Assembly: GCF_012044895.1 (NCBI RefSeq)
Contig: NZ_CP050695.1
Location: 2,820,501 to 2,884,500 of the forward strand
Direction of reading: 5' to 3'
DNA from: Aquisalimonas sp. 2447
GTDB lineage: Bacteria; Pseudomonadota; Gammaproteobacteria; Nitrococcales; Aquisalimonadaceae
Length of the DNA stretch: 64,000 nucleotides
The position numbers and the translations under genes are program-made. Shown piece after piece: positions 55,331 to 63,617 of the stretch (positions are counted from its first letter, which is position 1; each line of letters begins with the position of its first letter). Under the pieces are notes generated by a model. It did not search any database. It was not told the DNA's origin and worked only from the letters and a program-made list of their open reading frames with translations.

Positions 55331-56686
55331 TCAGCCGGCTCGTCGCAGGAGTTCCGCGACCGCCCACTCCAGGTCCCGGAGGGTTCGGCAGCGCAGAACC
55401 TCATCACAGCGCCTGGCATAGGCTGGCATTTCCGAATCCCCCGTCCCCCAGCTACGCTCCGGCTCCGGATTCAGCCAGATCACCTCCCGGGCCCGACCGG
55501 CAATTCGCTCCAGCGCCTCCACGCCCGTGGGACCATGATTGTTGCGACCGTCCCCCAGTATGACCACAGTGGTCTGGCGCTGAATCAGGCGCTGGGTGGC
55601 CGCGTCGAAGCTTGCCAGGGTGCCGCCGTAATCCGTGGAACCATTGCCGTAGTGGGCCAGGGCCTCCGCCATGGCACGCTCCGGCGCGTACTGGCGAAAC
55701 AGCGTGGTCACATTCACCGGGTCACTGGCAAACACCCAGGAGTGGACCTCGGGTAGCACGCCCTGCAGTGCGTGAACGAAGGGCAACAGCACCGCGGCCT
55801 GACCACGGACCGACTGACTGACATCGCACAGCACCACCACGCGAGCCCGGTCACGCCGCTGCCCCTTCCACACAGGCTGAAACGGCACACCGCCATAGCG
55901 CAGGCTCTGGCGCACGGTACGCGGCGCATCCAGACGTCCACGGCGGTGCCGGCGGCGTCGGCGACCGTGGCGGGCCGCCAGACGCCGCGCCAGGCGCTGC
56001 ACCAGTTCCCGCATACGCGCCTGGTCACGCCGATCCAGTGCCGACAATGGCGTCTGACGCAGCACCCGGTCGCGGAACGTCCAGGCATGGGTTTCGGCCT
56101 GCATGCGGACCCGCTGTTCCACCCGGTCCCGGATGTGCCGATCGAACGCGGCACGCGCCCGGGCCAGCCGCTCCGCCGGTTGTCCCTGCTCGCGACGACG
56201 GCGCAGAATGCTATCCACGGCGTCCAGTTCCAGCACCTGTCGTACCCGCTGGGTCATGACACCGGTCTGGGTCCAGTGACGCGCCTCGGCGACACGGGCC
56301 TCGTTCATGGCATGTGCCAGACGCGCTTCCAGCGCGGCGGTGTCACCGGTCTCCAGCGCACGGGCAAGACCACCGCCCCCACCCGCCTGTTCCCCGACAG
56401 GGGCGGGAGTTTCGGCGTCCGAGTGCTCTGCCGCTGGTGACGGCGACACGCCTTCCTCCTCCGGCTGTGTTCTCCCGGTCTGGAAATAGCGGTCGAAACA
56501 CGCGTCGAAAGCTGGCCGCTGGTCCTGGTCCTTGATCAGGGTCGCCGCAAGCACGCGGCGGGTGCGCTCGCGGTCCATCACGCCGGTGACGGTGAGCGCC
56601 CGGGCCGCATCGGCACTCTGCGCGGGCCCCACGTCGATGTGAGCCCCGCGCAGGACCTGGACGAATTCGGTGAGCAGCCGCTCCAT
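55331..56686 (-). CDS. CoxE-like von Willebrand factor A domain protein
   Basis: A 451-residue protein of the VWA_CoxE family. The N-terminal ~270 residues are helical (LLTEFVQVLRGAHIDVGPAQ SADAARAL) with a basic region (LAARHGRRRRRHRRGRLD), and the VWA domain begins VVVLCDVSQSVRGQAAVLLP with a MIDAS-like DxSxS. It also has TDYGGTLASFDA and VVILGDGRNNHGPTGVEALE. The TGA of the moxR gene is immediately followed by its ATG. MoxR AAA+/VWA pairs act as chaperones in metal-centre insertion. Confidence 0.88.
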   Translation of the reverse strand: MERLLTEFVQVLRGAHIDVGPAQSADAARALTVTGVMDRERTRRVLAATLIKDQDQRPAFDACFDRYFQTGRTQPEEEGVSPSPAAEHSDAETPAPVGEQAGGGGGLARALETGDTAALEARLAHAMNEARVAEARHWTQTGVMTQRVRQVLELDAVDSILRRRREQGQPAERLARARAAFDRHIRDRVEQRVRMQAETHAWTFRDRVLRQTPLSALDRRDQARMRELVQRLARRLAARHGRRRRRHRRGRLDAPRTVRQSLRYGGVPFQPVWKGQRRDRARVVVLCDVSQSVRGQAAVLLPFVHALQGVLPEVHSWVFASDPVNVTTLFRQYAPERAMAEALAHYGNGSTDYGGTLASFDAATQRLIQRQTTVVILGDGRNNHGPTGVEALERIAGRAREVIWLNPEPERSWGTGDSEMPAYARRCDEVLRCRTLRDLEWAVAELLRRAG

Positions 56687-57613
56687 TCAGCTGCGCGCCC
56701 CGGCCTGCAACTCGCGGACCCGGGGCATGGCGGTCTCGACATCATCCTGGAACTTCAGCAGCACATTCAGGGTGCGCTGGACGAGTTCCGTGTCGAGCTG
56801 ATCGGCCTGCAGGAGCAGCAGCGTTCGCGCCCAGTCCAGGGTCTCGGAGATGGCCGGGCGTTTGCGCAGGTCAAGTTCCCGCAGCCCGTGCACGAACGCC
56901 ACCACTTCCCCACGCAACGCCTCCCCCATGCCGGGCACTCGCTGGGCCAGGATGCGCTCCTCCAGCACCCGGTCCGGGTAGGGAATGTGGAGATGCAGGC
57001 AGCGCCGCTTCAGTGCCTCGGAAAGTTCACGACTGCCGTTGCTGGTGAGAAAGACAATGGGGGTATGCACGGCGCCAATGGTGCCGAGTTCCGGAATGGT
57101 GACCTGGTAGTCGGCCAGAAATTCCAGCAGGAAGGCCTCGAACTCCGGATCACCCTTGTCCACCTCGTCGATGAGCAGCACGGCACCCCGCTCCGAGCGC
57201 AGGGCCTGCAGCAACGGCCGCGCCTCCAGGAACGGTTCCGAGAAGAACCCGCCACCCAGGGTGTCCAGACGCCGGACCGCGTCGCCGAGGCTGTCACTGT
57301 CGGCCAGCAGACTGCCGAGGCGGTCCCGCAGCAACTGGGTGTAGAGCAGTTGCTTGCCGTACTTCCACTCGTACAGCGCCCGCCCCTCGTCCAGACCCTC
57401 GTAGCACTGCAATCGGATGAGTTCGCGATCAACCACGTCGGCAACGGCACGGGCCAGTTCCGTCTTGCCCACGCCGGGAGGGCCTTCCACCAGAACCGGC
57501 TTGCCCAGGGCGTCACCGAGATAGACGACCATCGCCACATCTTCGCTGGAAATATAGCCAACCCGGGCCAGTTCGTCGGTCAACCCGTGGATCTGTTCGA
57601 CTGCGTCGGTCAT
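56687..57613 (-). CDS. MoxR-family AAA+ ATPase
   Basis: A 308-residue AAA+ ATPase. The Walker A is VLVEGPPGVGKTELARAVAD, Walker B GAVLLIDEVDKGDPEFEAFL, sensor 1 TPIVFLTSNGSRELSEALKRR, and a lid domain with LRKRPAISETLDWARTLLLL. It is adjacent to the VWA gene with no spacer, forming a MoxR/CoxE pair that probably remodels or activates a client enzyme that is not in this window. Confidence 0.92.
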   Translation of the reverse strand: MTDAVEQIHGLTDELARVGYISSEDVAMVVYLGDALGKPVLVEGPPGVGKTELARAVADVVDRELIRLQCYEGLDEGRALYEWKYGKQLLYTQLLRDRLGSLLADSDSLGDAVRRLDTLGGGFFSEPFLEARPLLQALRSERGAVLLIDEVDKGDPEFEAFLLEFLADYQVTIPELGTIGAVHTPIVFLTSNGSRELSEALKRRCLHLHIPYPDRVLEERILAQRVPGMGEALRGEVVAFVHGLRELDLRKRPAISETLDWARTLLLLQADQLDTELVQRTLNVLLKFQDDVETAMPRVRELQAGARS

Positions 57614-57663
57614 GGATAGCGGTCCTTTCCGTCAGTGTTCCGTTGTCATGTAGGTAAATGCGG

Positions 57664-58752
57664 TTAGCGCAGGTCTGTCGGCTGCTCCTGGGACAGGCCC
57701 CCGGCCTCCTCGAACTGCGCCCGTATCCTCGGCAGATACTGTGGATACGCTCGCTGCACGAAGGCGACCAGCCCCTCCCGCACCAGACAGCGGAGGTCCC
57801 AGGTGGCAGAGGAATCACCGGCACTCATCAGAAAACGCACTTGCACGGCCTGGCTGGAAGAATCGGTGACCTGGACGGTGCTGGTCTCGCCATCCCATTG
57901 CGGAGATTCCTGCAGCAGGCGCATGAACTCCTCGCGCAACGGCTCCATGGGCATGCGATAGTCCACCCAGAGGAACACCGGGCCACACAGGTTGTTGGAG
58001 TTGCGCGTCCAGTTCTGGAACGGATTCTCGATGAACCACTGCAACGGCACCACCAGGCGCCGCAAGTCCCACACCCGCAGCACCACGTAGGTGCTGGTCA
58101 CCTCCTCCACCCAGCACCACTCCCCCTGCACGAACAGCACGTCATCGATGCGGAAGGGCTGGGTCAGAGCGATCTGCATGCCTGCGAGTAGGTTGGTAAG
58201 CACCGGTCGCGCGGCAAAGCCAAGAATGATGCCACCGATCCCCGCCGACGCCAGCAAACTGGTGCCCAGCTGCTGAACCGGCGGGAAGGTCATTAGCGCC
58301 GCCGCGAAACCGACGATGACAATGAGGATATTCAACCCACGGGTGATGAACCGGGTCTGGGTCTCGATCTTGCGCGCCTGACGACTCTGGTCCGGCAATG
58401 GCGGATTCAGGTGGACAATCACCTCACCGATGGCCGCCGAACAACGGACCGCCGCCCACGTGAGCGCCACAATGAGCAGCAGGGTAATCAAATGCTGCGT
58501 GACCGGGACCAGAGGAAGGTCGGCCGGCGCCTGCTGCCATACCACCTGCAGGGCCAGGAGACAGAGCACCGCCCCCAGCGCCCGCGCGGCGTTGTCGAGG
58601 AAAAGGCGCGCCAGGTGCTCCGGTCTGAGCATCCGGCGCAATCCCGCCAGCATAATGCGATAGACGCCCAGCACCAGAACCACGGCCATGACCGAGGCCA
58701 CGGCCACCACCAGCCAGGCCTGCAACACGTCCTCGACGGATTCTACGTCCAT
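57664..58752 (-). CDS. MscS-family mechanosensitive channel
   Basis: A 362-residue channel with four helices (LQAWLVVAVASVMAVVLVLG through FITRGLNILIVIVGFAAALM), a pore helix (LGTSLLASAGIGGIILGFAA RPVLTNLLAG) and the MscS beta domain (FRIDDVLFVQGEWCWVEEVT, RRLVVPLQWFIENPFQNWTR). The NP..NWTR segment is typical of a YnaI-like subgroup. It lies 50 bp upstream of the moxR gene and is the second MscS-type channel in the window. Confidence 0.88.
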   Translation of the reverse strand: MDVESVEDVLQAWLVVAVASVMAVVLVLGVYRIMLAGLRRMLRPEHLARLFLDNAARALGAVLCLLALQVVWQQAPADLPLVPVTQHLITLLLIVALTWAAVRCSAAIGEVIVHLNPPLPDQSRQARKIETQTRFITRGLNILIVIVGFAAALMTFPPVQQLGTSLLASAGIGGIILGFAARPVLTNLLAGMQIALTQPFRIDDVLFVQGEWCWVEEVTSTYVVLRVWDLRRLVVPLQWFIENPFQNWTRNSNNLCGPVFLWVDYRMPMEPLREEFMRLLQESPQWDGETSTVQVTDSSSQAVQVRFLMSAGDSSATWDLRCLVREGLVAFVQRAYPQYLPRIRAQFEEAGGLSQEQPTDLR

Positions 58753-58903
58753 TGCACCTGCTCCCGGGACCGTAACGTGCCCAGCTTACGCAAACCGCCA
58801 TGGACAACGCCATTGCCACAACGCTTGCGGATGCGGCACGACTGGCCGACGCTCGATTGGCCAGCCATTTTCATCCGTTCTCGGCCATGCAGACAGGAGA
58901 CCC

Positions 58904-60199
58904 ATGAGCCGTTTCCTGGCATCGATTACCGCCCTGCTCGCTTCCATGGCCATCCTGCTCCTGGGCGGTGGACTGATGGGCAGCCTGCTGAGCATTCGGC
59001 TGAGCTTCGAGGCCATTGACCCGCTGATCAAAGGCCTGGTCCTTTCCGCGTACTATGTCGGTCTGGTTGTGGGCTCTCACCAGGCGGGGCGGATCATCCG
59101 GCAGGCGGGGCACATCCGTGCGTTTGCCATTTTCGCGGCGCTCTGCACCGCCGCCATTCTCCTCCAGGGCCTGTATGTCCTGCCCGCGGCCTGGTTCCTG
59201 CTCCGGGCCATCATCGGTTTCAGCATCGCCGGCATCTACATGGTGGTGGAGAGCTGGCTCAACGAACGCGCAGACCCTGCCTCCCGCGGGCGGGTGTTCT
59301 CGCTGTACCAGATCATCTCCTATGTCGCCCTGGGCGCCGGGCAGTTCCTGTTACACCTGGGGGACCCGGCGGGCGCGGAACTGTTCATGGTCGTCGGCCT
59401 GCTGTTCGCGCTGTGCCTGGTTCCAGTCGCCCTGAGTCGCGCCAGCAATCCGCCGGAACCGTCTCCCCATGTGCCGATGGCGTTGCGTCAGACGCTGGTT
59501 GGCGCACCGCTGGCGGCCTGGACCTGCCTTGCATCGGGCCTGAGCAGCGGTGCCGTCTTCACCCTGACACCGGCGTTCGCCCTGCGCCTGGGCCTGGATG
59601 TGGGTGGCGTGGCCACGCTGATGGCCAGTCTGATCCTGGGGGGCGTGGCCCTGCAGTGGCCCATTGGCCATTTCTCCGACCGTTTCGGCAGACGACCGCT
59701 AATCCTGATCGTCGGCCTGGCCAGCGCCGTCCTGGCCGTTGCCATCGGCCTGTTCAGTGCGCAGGTGCCGATGCAGGCGCTGCTGGTCGCCACGGCGGTG
59801 TTCGGCGGATTCACCTTCACGTTCTACCCGTTGGCCGTTTCCCAGGCCAACGACACGGTGGGGCCGGGCAGCGATTTTGTCTCCGTGGCAGCGGCGCTGC
59901 TCTTCCTCTGGGGAGTGGGGGCCGCCGCCGGGCCTGTCGTCGGCGGCTGGGTGATCGCCTGGATCGGCGGTTCCGGCCTCTTCTACTATCTGGCAGCGCT
60001 GGGATTCGTCACCGGACTGGCGGCCTGGATACAGGGAACGGACCGCGCTCCCGTGCGCCAGCCGTACCGGACCATGTCCCGGACCAGCGCCGTGATTGCG
60101 GAGCTGGATCCGCGCGCATACGACGACCAACCCGCCTCACCGCCGTCCGGGACAACCGCTGATGGCGACGTTCCGGACACACCCCTCCCGCCGCGCTGA
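58904..60199 (+). CDS. Major facilitator superfamily transporter (YcaD-like)
   Basis: A 431-residue MFS protein with 12 helices. SLLSIRLSFEAIDPLIKGLV, LSAYYVGLVVGSHQAGRIIR, and the middle-loop signature GHFSDRFGRRPLILIVGLAS are present; the first half has GIYMVVESWLNERADPASRG, a motif of the YcaD/UMF group. The substrate is unknown. AGGAGA lies just upstream of the ATG at 58904; the frame is open further upstream. Confidence 0.88.
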   Translation: MSRFLASITALLASMAILLLGGGLMGSLLSIRLSFEAIDPLIKGLVLSAYYVGLVVGSHQAGRIIRQAGHIRAFAIFAALCTAAILLQGLYVLPAAWFLLRAIIGFSIAGIYMVVESWLNERADPASRGRVFSLYQIISYVALGAGQFLLHLGDPAGAELFMVVGLLFALCLVPVALSRASNPPEPSPHVPMALRQTLVGAPLAAWTCLASGLSSGAVFTLTPAFALRLGLDVGGVATLMASLILGGVALQWPIGHFSDRFGRRPLILIVGLASAVLAVAIGLFSAQVPMQALLVATAVFGGFTFTFYPLAVSQANDTVGPGSDFVSVAAALLFLWGVGAAAGPVVGGWVIAWIGGSGLFYYLAALGFVTGLAAWIQGTDRAPVRQPYRTMSRTSAVIAELDPRAYDDQPASPPSGTTADGDVPDTPLPPR

Positions 60200-60235
60200 C
60201 ACCCTGCGAACTGACGTGTTGAACGCGTCATTCAT

Positions 60236-60313
60236 TTGACACCATGAGACTGGTCGTCTATGCCTGTAGGCGACAATACATTATGCTTTATCGTCTCTTT
60301 TTGAGACGATAAA
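60236..60313 (+). promoter_or_regulatory. Promoter-like region and inverted repeat upstream of truncated hydrolase copy 1
   Basis: TTGACA at 60236 is followed at 60287 by TTTATCGTCTC and at 60303 by GAGACGATAAA, an 11-bp inverted repeat around TTTTT. The layout TTGACA plus about 50 bp plus TTATCGTnTCTTT is the same as before hydrolase copy 3, so this is a duplicated promoter region left without its gene start. The inverted repeat followed by TGTTTTT could also terminate the MFS gene. Confidence 0.45.
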
Positions 60314-60428
60314 TGTTTTTCCGCGAAAGCTCCAGACTTCTGGGTCTTCGCAACACACGCGGTCCGGCGCCGCGACCGGATCGCGTGCTCCGGCTGCATC
60401 GATAGCGTGCAGCAATCGCGATCTTCAG

Positions 60429-60896
60429 GACGCCGTGGAAGAGGAGTTCGCCGGCAACGTCGACATGGACCGCGTCGGCGCCTCCGGCCACTCCCAGGGC
60501 GGCGGCGGCGCCATCATGGCGGGGCGTGACGAGCGTGTCACCGCAACGGCGCCCATGCAGCCGTATACCATCGGCCTGGGTCACCGCAGCAGTTCCCAGA
60601 GCGAGCAGCACGGGCCTATGTTCCTGATGTCCGGCAGCAGTGATGCAATCGCCGGCACCACGCTCAACCAGGGCCCGGTATTCCGCAACACCAACGTACC
60701 GGTGTTCTGGGGCATTCTGCAGGGTGCGGGCCATTTCGAGCCCACCGGCAGCGCCGGCGACTTCCGCGGTCCGTCAACGGCATGGATGCGCTACTACCTG
60801 ATGGACGACGGCGACGCCGCCGCCTGGTTCTTTGGCAGCGACTGCGTCCTCTGCGAGAGCAGCGACTGGGACGTGGACACCCGCGACATCAACTGA
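60429..60896 (+). pseudogene. Secreted alpha/beta hydrolase copy 1, 5'-truncated
   Basis: The sequence from DAVEEEFAGNVDMDRVGASG through GHSQGGGGAIMAGRD to the C-terminal SDWDVDTRDIN aligns with the last ~155 residues of the intact copy at 62528. The catalytic Ser (GHSQG), Asp (GSSDAIAG) and His (GAGHFEP) are all kept, but the first ~140 residues, including the signal peptide, are replaced by unrelated sequence. The first in-frame start is a GTG at 60435 that has no ribosome binding site. Probably not expressed as a functional enzyme. Confidence 0.8.
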
Positions 60897-60916
60897 TGTA
60901 GCGTCCTACCGCAACG

Positions 60917-60935
60917 GCGCCGGGCTTCCCGGCGC
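60917..60935 (+). terminator. Eroded terminator of hydrolase copy 1
   Basis: GCGCCGGG and CCCGGCGC form a stem with a 3-base loop at the same place as the terminators of copies 2 and 3, but without a T-run. It is a shortened version of the same element. Confidence 0.55.
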
Positions 60936-61000
60936 AGTTCTCCATCACGCCGACGCCGGGGACTCGGGCAACGTCATGCCCCCGGGCTCAAGGCAGGGAT

Positions 61001-61029
61001 TTGACACGTCGGCGACTGGCGTTTACAAC
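61001..61029 (+). promoter_or_regulatory. Putative promoter of hydrolase copy 2
   Basis: TTGACA at 61001-61006 and TACAAC at 61024-61029 are 17 bp apart. The -35 element lies 238 bp before the ATG; in copy 3 the TTGACA lies 235 bp before its ATG. A leader of about 200 nt is therefore predicted for both. Confidence 0.45.
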
Positions 61030-61143
61030 TACCAGAAATGAAACAATACGATGTTCCGTATCATACATGATCACTCCTGAATTATCGTTTTCTTCATCAA
61101 CGGCACTCTGACCGGTTTCCGATAACCATTCAGCACAGGGCTC

Positions 61144-61204
61144 GATCAATCGCCGTGAGTTGATTGATCCCTCTTCAGCGTCTGCTAGGCGCGACAATCA
61201 CGGC
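61144..61204 (+). ncRNA. Pseudoknot-capable leader element, copy 2
   Basis: GATCAATC and GATTGATC form an 8-bp stem around the loop GCCGTGAGTT. The loop sequence GCCGTGA can pair with TCACGGC at 61198-61204, giving an H-type pseudoknot that ends 34 nt before the ATG. The same loop and partner occur before copy 3 with a different stem sequence. Confidence 0.5.
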
Positions 61205-61238
61205 AAATAACGATTCAACAGAAATGAGGAGACTCGCC

Positions 61239-62147
61239 ATGGAACGCTTCAATACGAGGAGCACCACCACTGCCAGCTGGCTGCTGGCCGCCGCCTTTGC
61301 CCTGGGCACCACCAGTGCCCTGGCCTTTAATGGCAACGGGGGTGATGACCCGACCCCGCCCGGCAACGAAACCGGTACCGGCTTCCCGGGCGTCACCGAC
61401 TTCGCCGATGACGGTCCCTACAGCACCAGCAGCACCAGCCTGGGCGGCGGCTGGGGAAGCAGCGGCTGCGATGTCCGCTACCCGTCCGACATCGGCGATA
61501 CCGGCCTGGAACACCCGGTGATTGTCTGGGGCAACGGCACCGGAACCAGCACAACGAGCTACAGCGGCCTGCTGGACCACTGGGCCAGCCACGGTTTCGT
61601 GGTCGCCGGTGCGGACACGTCCAGTGCCGGGGATGGCGAGGACATGCTGTAGTGCGTGGACGAACTGGAAGAGGCGAACGCCTCCGGCACAGGCACCTTC
61701 GGCGGTAACCTGGACATGGACCGCGTTGGCACCTCCGGCCACTCCCAGGGCGGTGGCGGCGCCATCATGGCCGGCCAAGACGAGCGCATCACCGCCACGG
61801 CACCGATGCAGCCCTACACCATCGGCCTGGGGCATGACACCAGTTCCCAGAGCAACCAGAACGGGCCCATGTTCCTGATGTCCGGCAGCAGCGACTCCAT
61901 CGCCGGCCCCACGCTGAATCAGTCACCGGTCTTCAGCCGGGCCAACGTACCGGTCTTCTGGGGCACGCTGCAGGGTGCCGGCCACTTCGAGCCCATGGGC
62001 AGCGCCGGTGACTTCCGCGGCCCCTCCACCGCGTGGATGCGGTACTACCTGATGGATGACGGCGACGCCGCCGCCATGTTCTTTGGCAACGACTGCGTCC
62101 TCTGCGAGAGCGGCGACTGGGACGTGGATACCAGCGACATCAACTAA
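61239..62147 (+). pseudogene. Secreted alpha/beta hydrolase copy 2, interrupted by an amber codon
   Basis: The frame from ATG 61239 (GAGGAG 7 bases upstream) encodes a signal peptide (TASWLLAAAFALGTTSALA) and the first 137 residues, up to GEDML, then a TAG at 61650-61652 where the intact copy has GAG (Glu). The same frame continues open for 165 codons to 62147, keeping the Ser, Asp and His of the triad. There is also a small insertion (ANASGTGT) after the amber. It is one base change away from an intact gene. Confidence 0.85.
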
Positions 62148-62164
62148 TGTGACGTCCTCCCATG

Positions 62165-62197
62165 AAACCGGCGCCGGGAATCCCCGGCGCCGGTTTT
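62165..62197 (+). terminator. Terminator after hydrolase copy 2
   Basis: A 14-bp stem, AAACCGGCGCCGGG with CCCGGCGCCGGTTT, around a 4-base loop and followed by T. Strong Rho-independent terminator. Confidence 0.92.
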
Positions 62198-62292
62198 CCT
62201 TGTTCGTCTTTACCCGTCTCTACGCCTAGAGACACCTCCCCCTCATACGCTTGCGTTACCAGGCCGCCACGCAAATAGGTCACGATGCGAGT

Positions 62293-62325
62293 TTGACAAA
62301 TCTGGAATAGCAGTCTAAATATAGT
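62293..62325 (+). promoter_or_regulatory. Putative promoter of hydrolase copy 3
   Basis: TTGACA at 62293-62298 is followed by an AT-rich segment with TAAATA at 62316 (17-bp spacing) and TATAGT at 62320 (21-bp spacing). It lies in a noticeably AT-rich stretch, 235 bp before the ATG, as for copy 2. Confidence 0.55.
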
Positions 62326-62434
62326 CATACAAATGATACATAAACGGTTATCGTTTCTTTCTCACATCACTAAACGCGATTCGGTAGCTTGTACAATGGC
62401 CGGCAACCACCGGTCGCCCCTCGCAGTATGGTCT

Positions 62435-62491
62435 GGCCGCACGCCGTGAGGCGGCCGATCTCCCCCGCGCCGCTGTGCGCAAGTTCACGGC
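62435..62491 (+). ncRNA. Pseudoknot-capable leader element, copy 3
   Basis: GGCCGC and GCGGCC form a stem around ACGCCGTGAG; the loop part GCCGTGA is complementary to TCACGGC at 62485-62491, which ends 36 nt before the ATG. Loop and partner are identical to those of copy 2, and the stem is different in sequence but still paired. Confidence 0.5.
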
Positions 62492-62527
62492 AAACAACGA
62501 AAGAAATAGCAAACGAGGAGTAGCGCT

Positions 62528-63415
62528 ATGCAAAAGGAAACCACGAGGGCAACAACAACCACCACCTGGTTGCTGGCCGCCGCCTTTGCCCTGGGCACCA
62601 CCAGTGCCATGGCCTGGAACGGTAACGGAGGTGATGACCCGACCCCGCCCGGCAACGAAACCGGCACCGGCTTCCCGGGCGTCACCGACTTCGCCGATGA
62701 CGGTCCCTATAGCACCAGCAGCACCAGTCTGGGCGGCGGCTGGTTCAGCAGCAGTTGCGATGTCCGCTATCCATCCGATATCGGTGGCACCGGCCTGGAG
62801 CACCCCGTGATCATCTGGGGCAACGGCACCGGCTCCAGCCCCACCACCTACAGCGGTCTGCTCAACCACTGGGCCAGCCATGGCTTCGTGGTCGCGGCGG
62901 CCGAGACGTCCAACGCCGGTACCGGCGAGGACATGCTGGAGTGCCTGGACGCCGTGGAAGAGGAGTTCGGCGGCAACGTCGACATGGACCGCGTCGGCGC
63001 ATCCGGCCACTCCCAGGGCGGCGGCGGCGCCATCATGGCCGGCCAGGACGAGCGGATCACGACCACCGCGCCGATGCAGCCCTATCAGTTGGGCCTGGGC
63101 CATGACACCAGTTCGCAGCGCAACCAGAACGGCCCGATGTTCCTGATGTCCGGCAGCAGTGATTCAATTGCCGGCACCACACTGAACCAGGGCCCGATCT
63201 TCAACCGGGCTAACGTGCCGGTATTCTGGGGCATCCTGCAGGGCGCCGGTCACTTCGAGCCGGTGGGCAGCGCCGGCGACTTCCGTGGCCCGTCCACCGC
63301 TTGGTTGCGCTACTACCTCATGGACGACGGCGACGCCGCTGCCACGTTCTTCGGCAGCGACTGCATCCTCTGCCAGAGCAGCGACTGGGAGGTCGAAACC
63401 AAGGACTTCAACTGA
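62528..63415 (+). CDS. Secreted alpha/beta hydrolase copy 3 (intact)
   Basis: A 295-residue exported hydrolase. It has a signal peptide (TTTTWLLAAAFALGTTSAMA), then CDVRYPSDIGGTGLEHPVII WGNGTG, the nucleophile elbow GASGHSQGGGGA (Ser162), an acid in SGSSDSIAG (Asp212) and His in LQGAGHFEP (His242). The C-terminal Cys pair in SDCILCQSSDW may be a disulfide. GHSQGGGGA and the layout resemble the cutinase/PETase-like and dienelactone-hydrolase-like esterases; a polyester or lipid ester substrate is plausible but unproven. It is the only complete copy of three. Acidic composition fits a saline habitat. Confidence 0.88.
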   Translation: MQKETTRATTTTTWLLAAAFALGTTSAMAWNGNGGDDPTPPGNETGTGFPGVTDFADDGPYSTSSTSLGGGWFSSSCDVRYPSDIGGTGLEHPVIIWGNGTGSSPTTYSGLLNHWASHGFVVAAAETSNAGTGEDMLECLDAVEEEFGGNVDMDRVGASGHSQGGGGAIMAGQDERITTTAPMQPYQLGLGHDTSSQRNQNGPMFLMSGSSDSIAGTTLNQGPIFNRANVPVFWGILQGAGHFEPVGSAGDFRGPSTAWLRYYLMDDGDAAATFFGSDCILCQSSDWEVETKDFN

Positions 63416-63432
63416 GGTAACACCGCTGTAAT

Positions 63433-63466
63433 CCGGCGCCGGGAGAGACCCGGCGCCGGTTTCTTC
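63433..63466 (+). terminator. Terminator after hydrolase copy 3
   Basis: CCGGCGCCGGG and CCCGGCGCCGG form an 11-bp stem around AGAGA, followed by TTTCTTC. Nearly the same element as after copy 2. Confidence 0.9.
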
Positions 63467-63519
63467 GCTCACGGGCGCAGCTTTACGCAATGGCGACGTG
63501 ACGTGCACACCGAATAGAC

Positions 63520-63611
63520 TAGTGTCCTGTCCCCGAAGTGCGTTGCATTTTGAGCGCCTGTGCGGCCCAGAGGACAGGCAAAATACAGCGCACTTCGGGG
63601 ACAGAACACTC
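63520..63611. mobile_element. Short MITE of the TAGTGTCC family
   Basis: A 92-bp element with near-perfect terminal inverted repeats of about 30 bp: the left starts TAGTGTCCTGTCCCCGAAGT and the right is its complement with a few changes, ending AACACTC. It lies at a CTAG on the left; the right TA has been lost. It contains GAGCGCCTGTGCGGC, shared with the 27169 element. It ends 6 bp before the next start codon. Confidence 0.8.
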
Positions 63612-63617
63612 GCCTTC

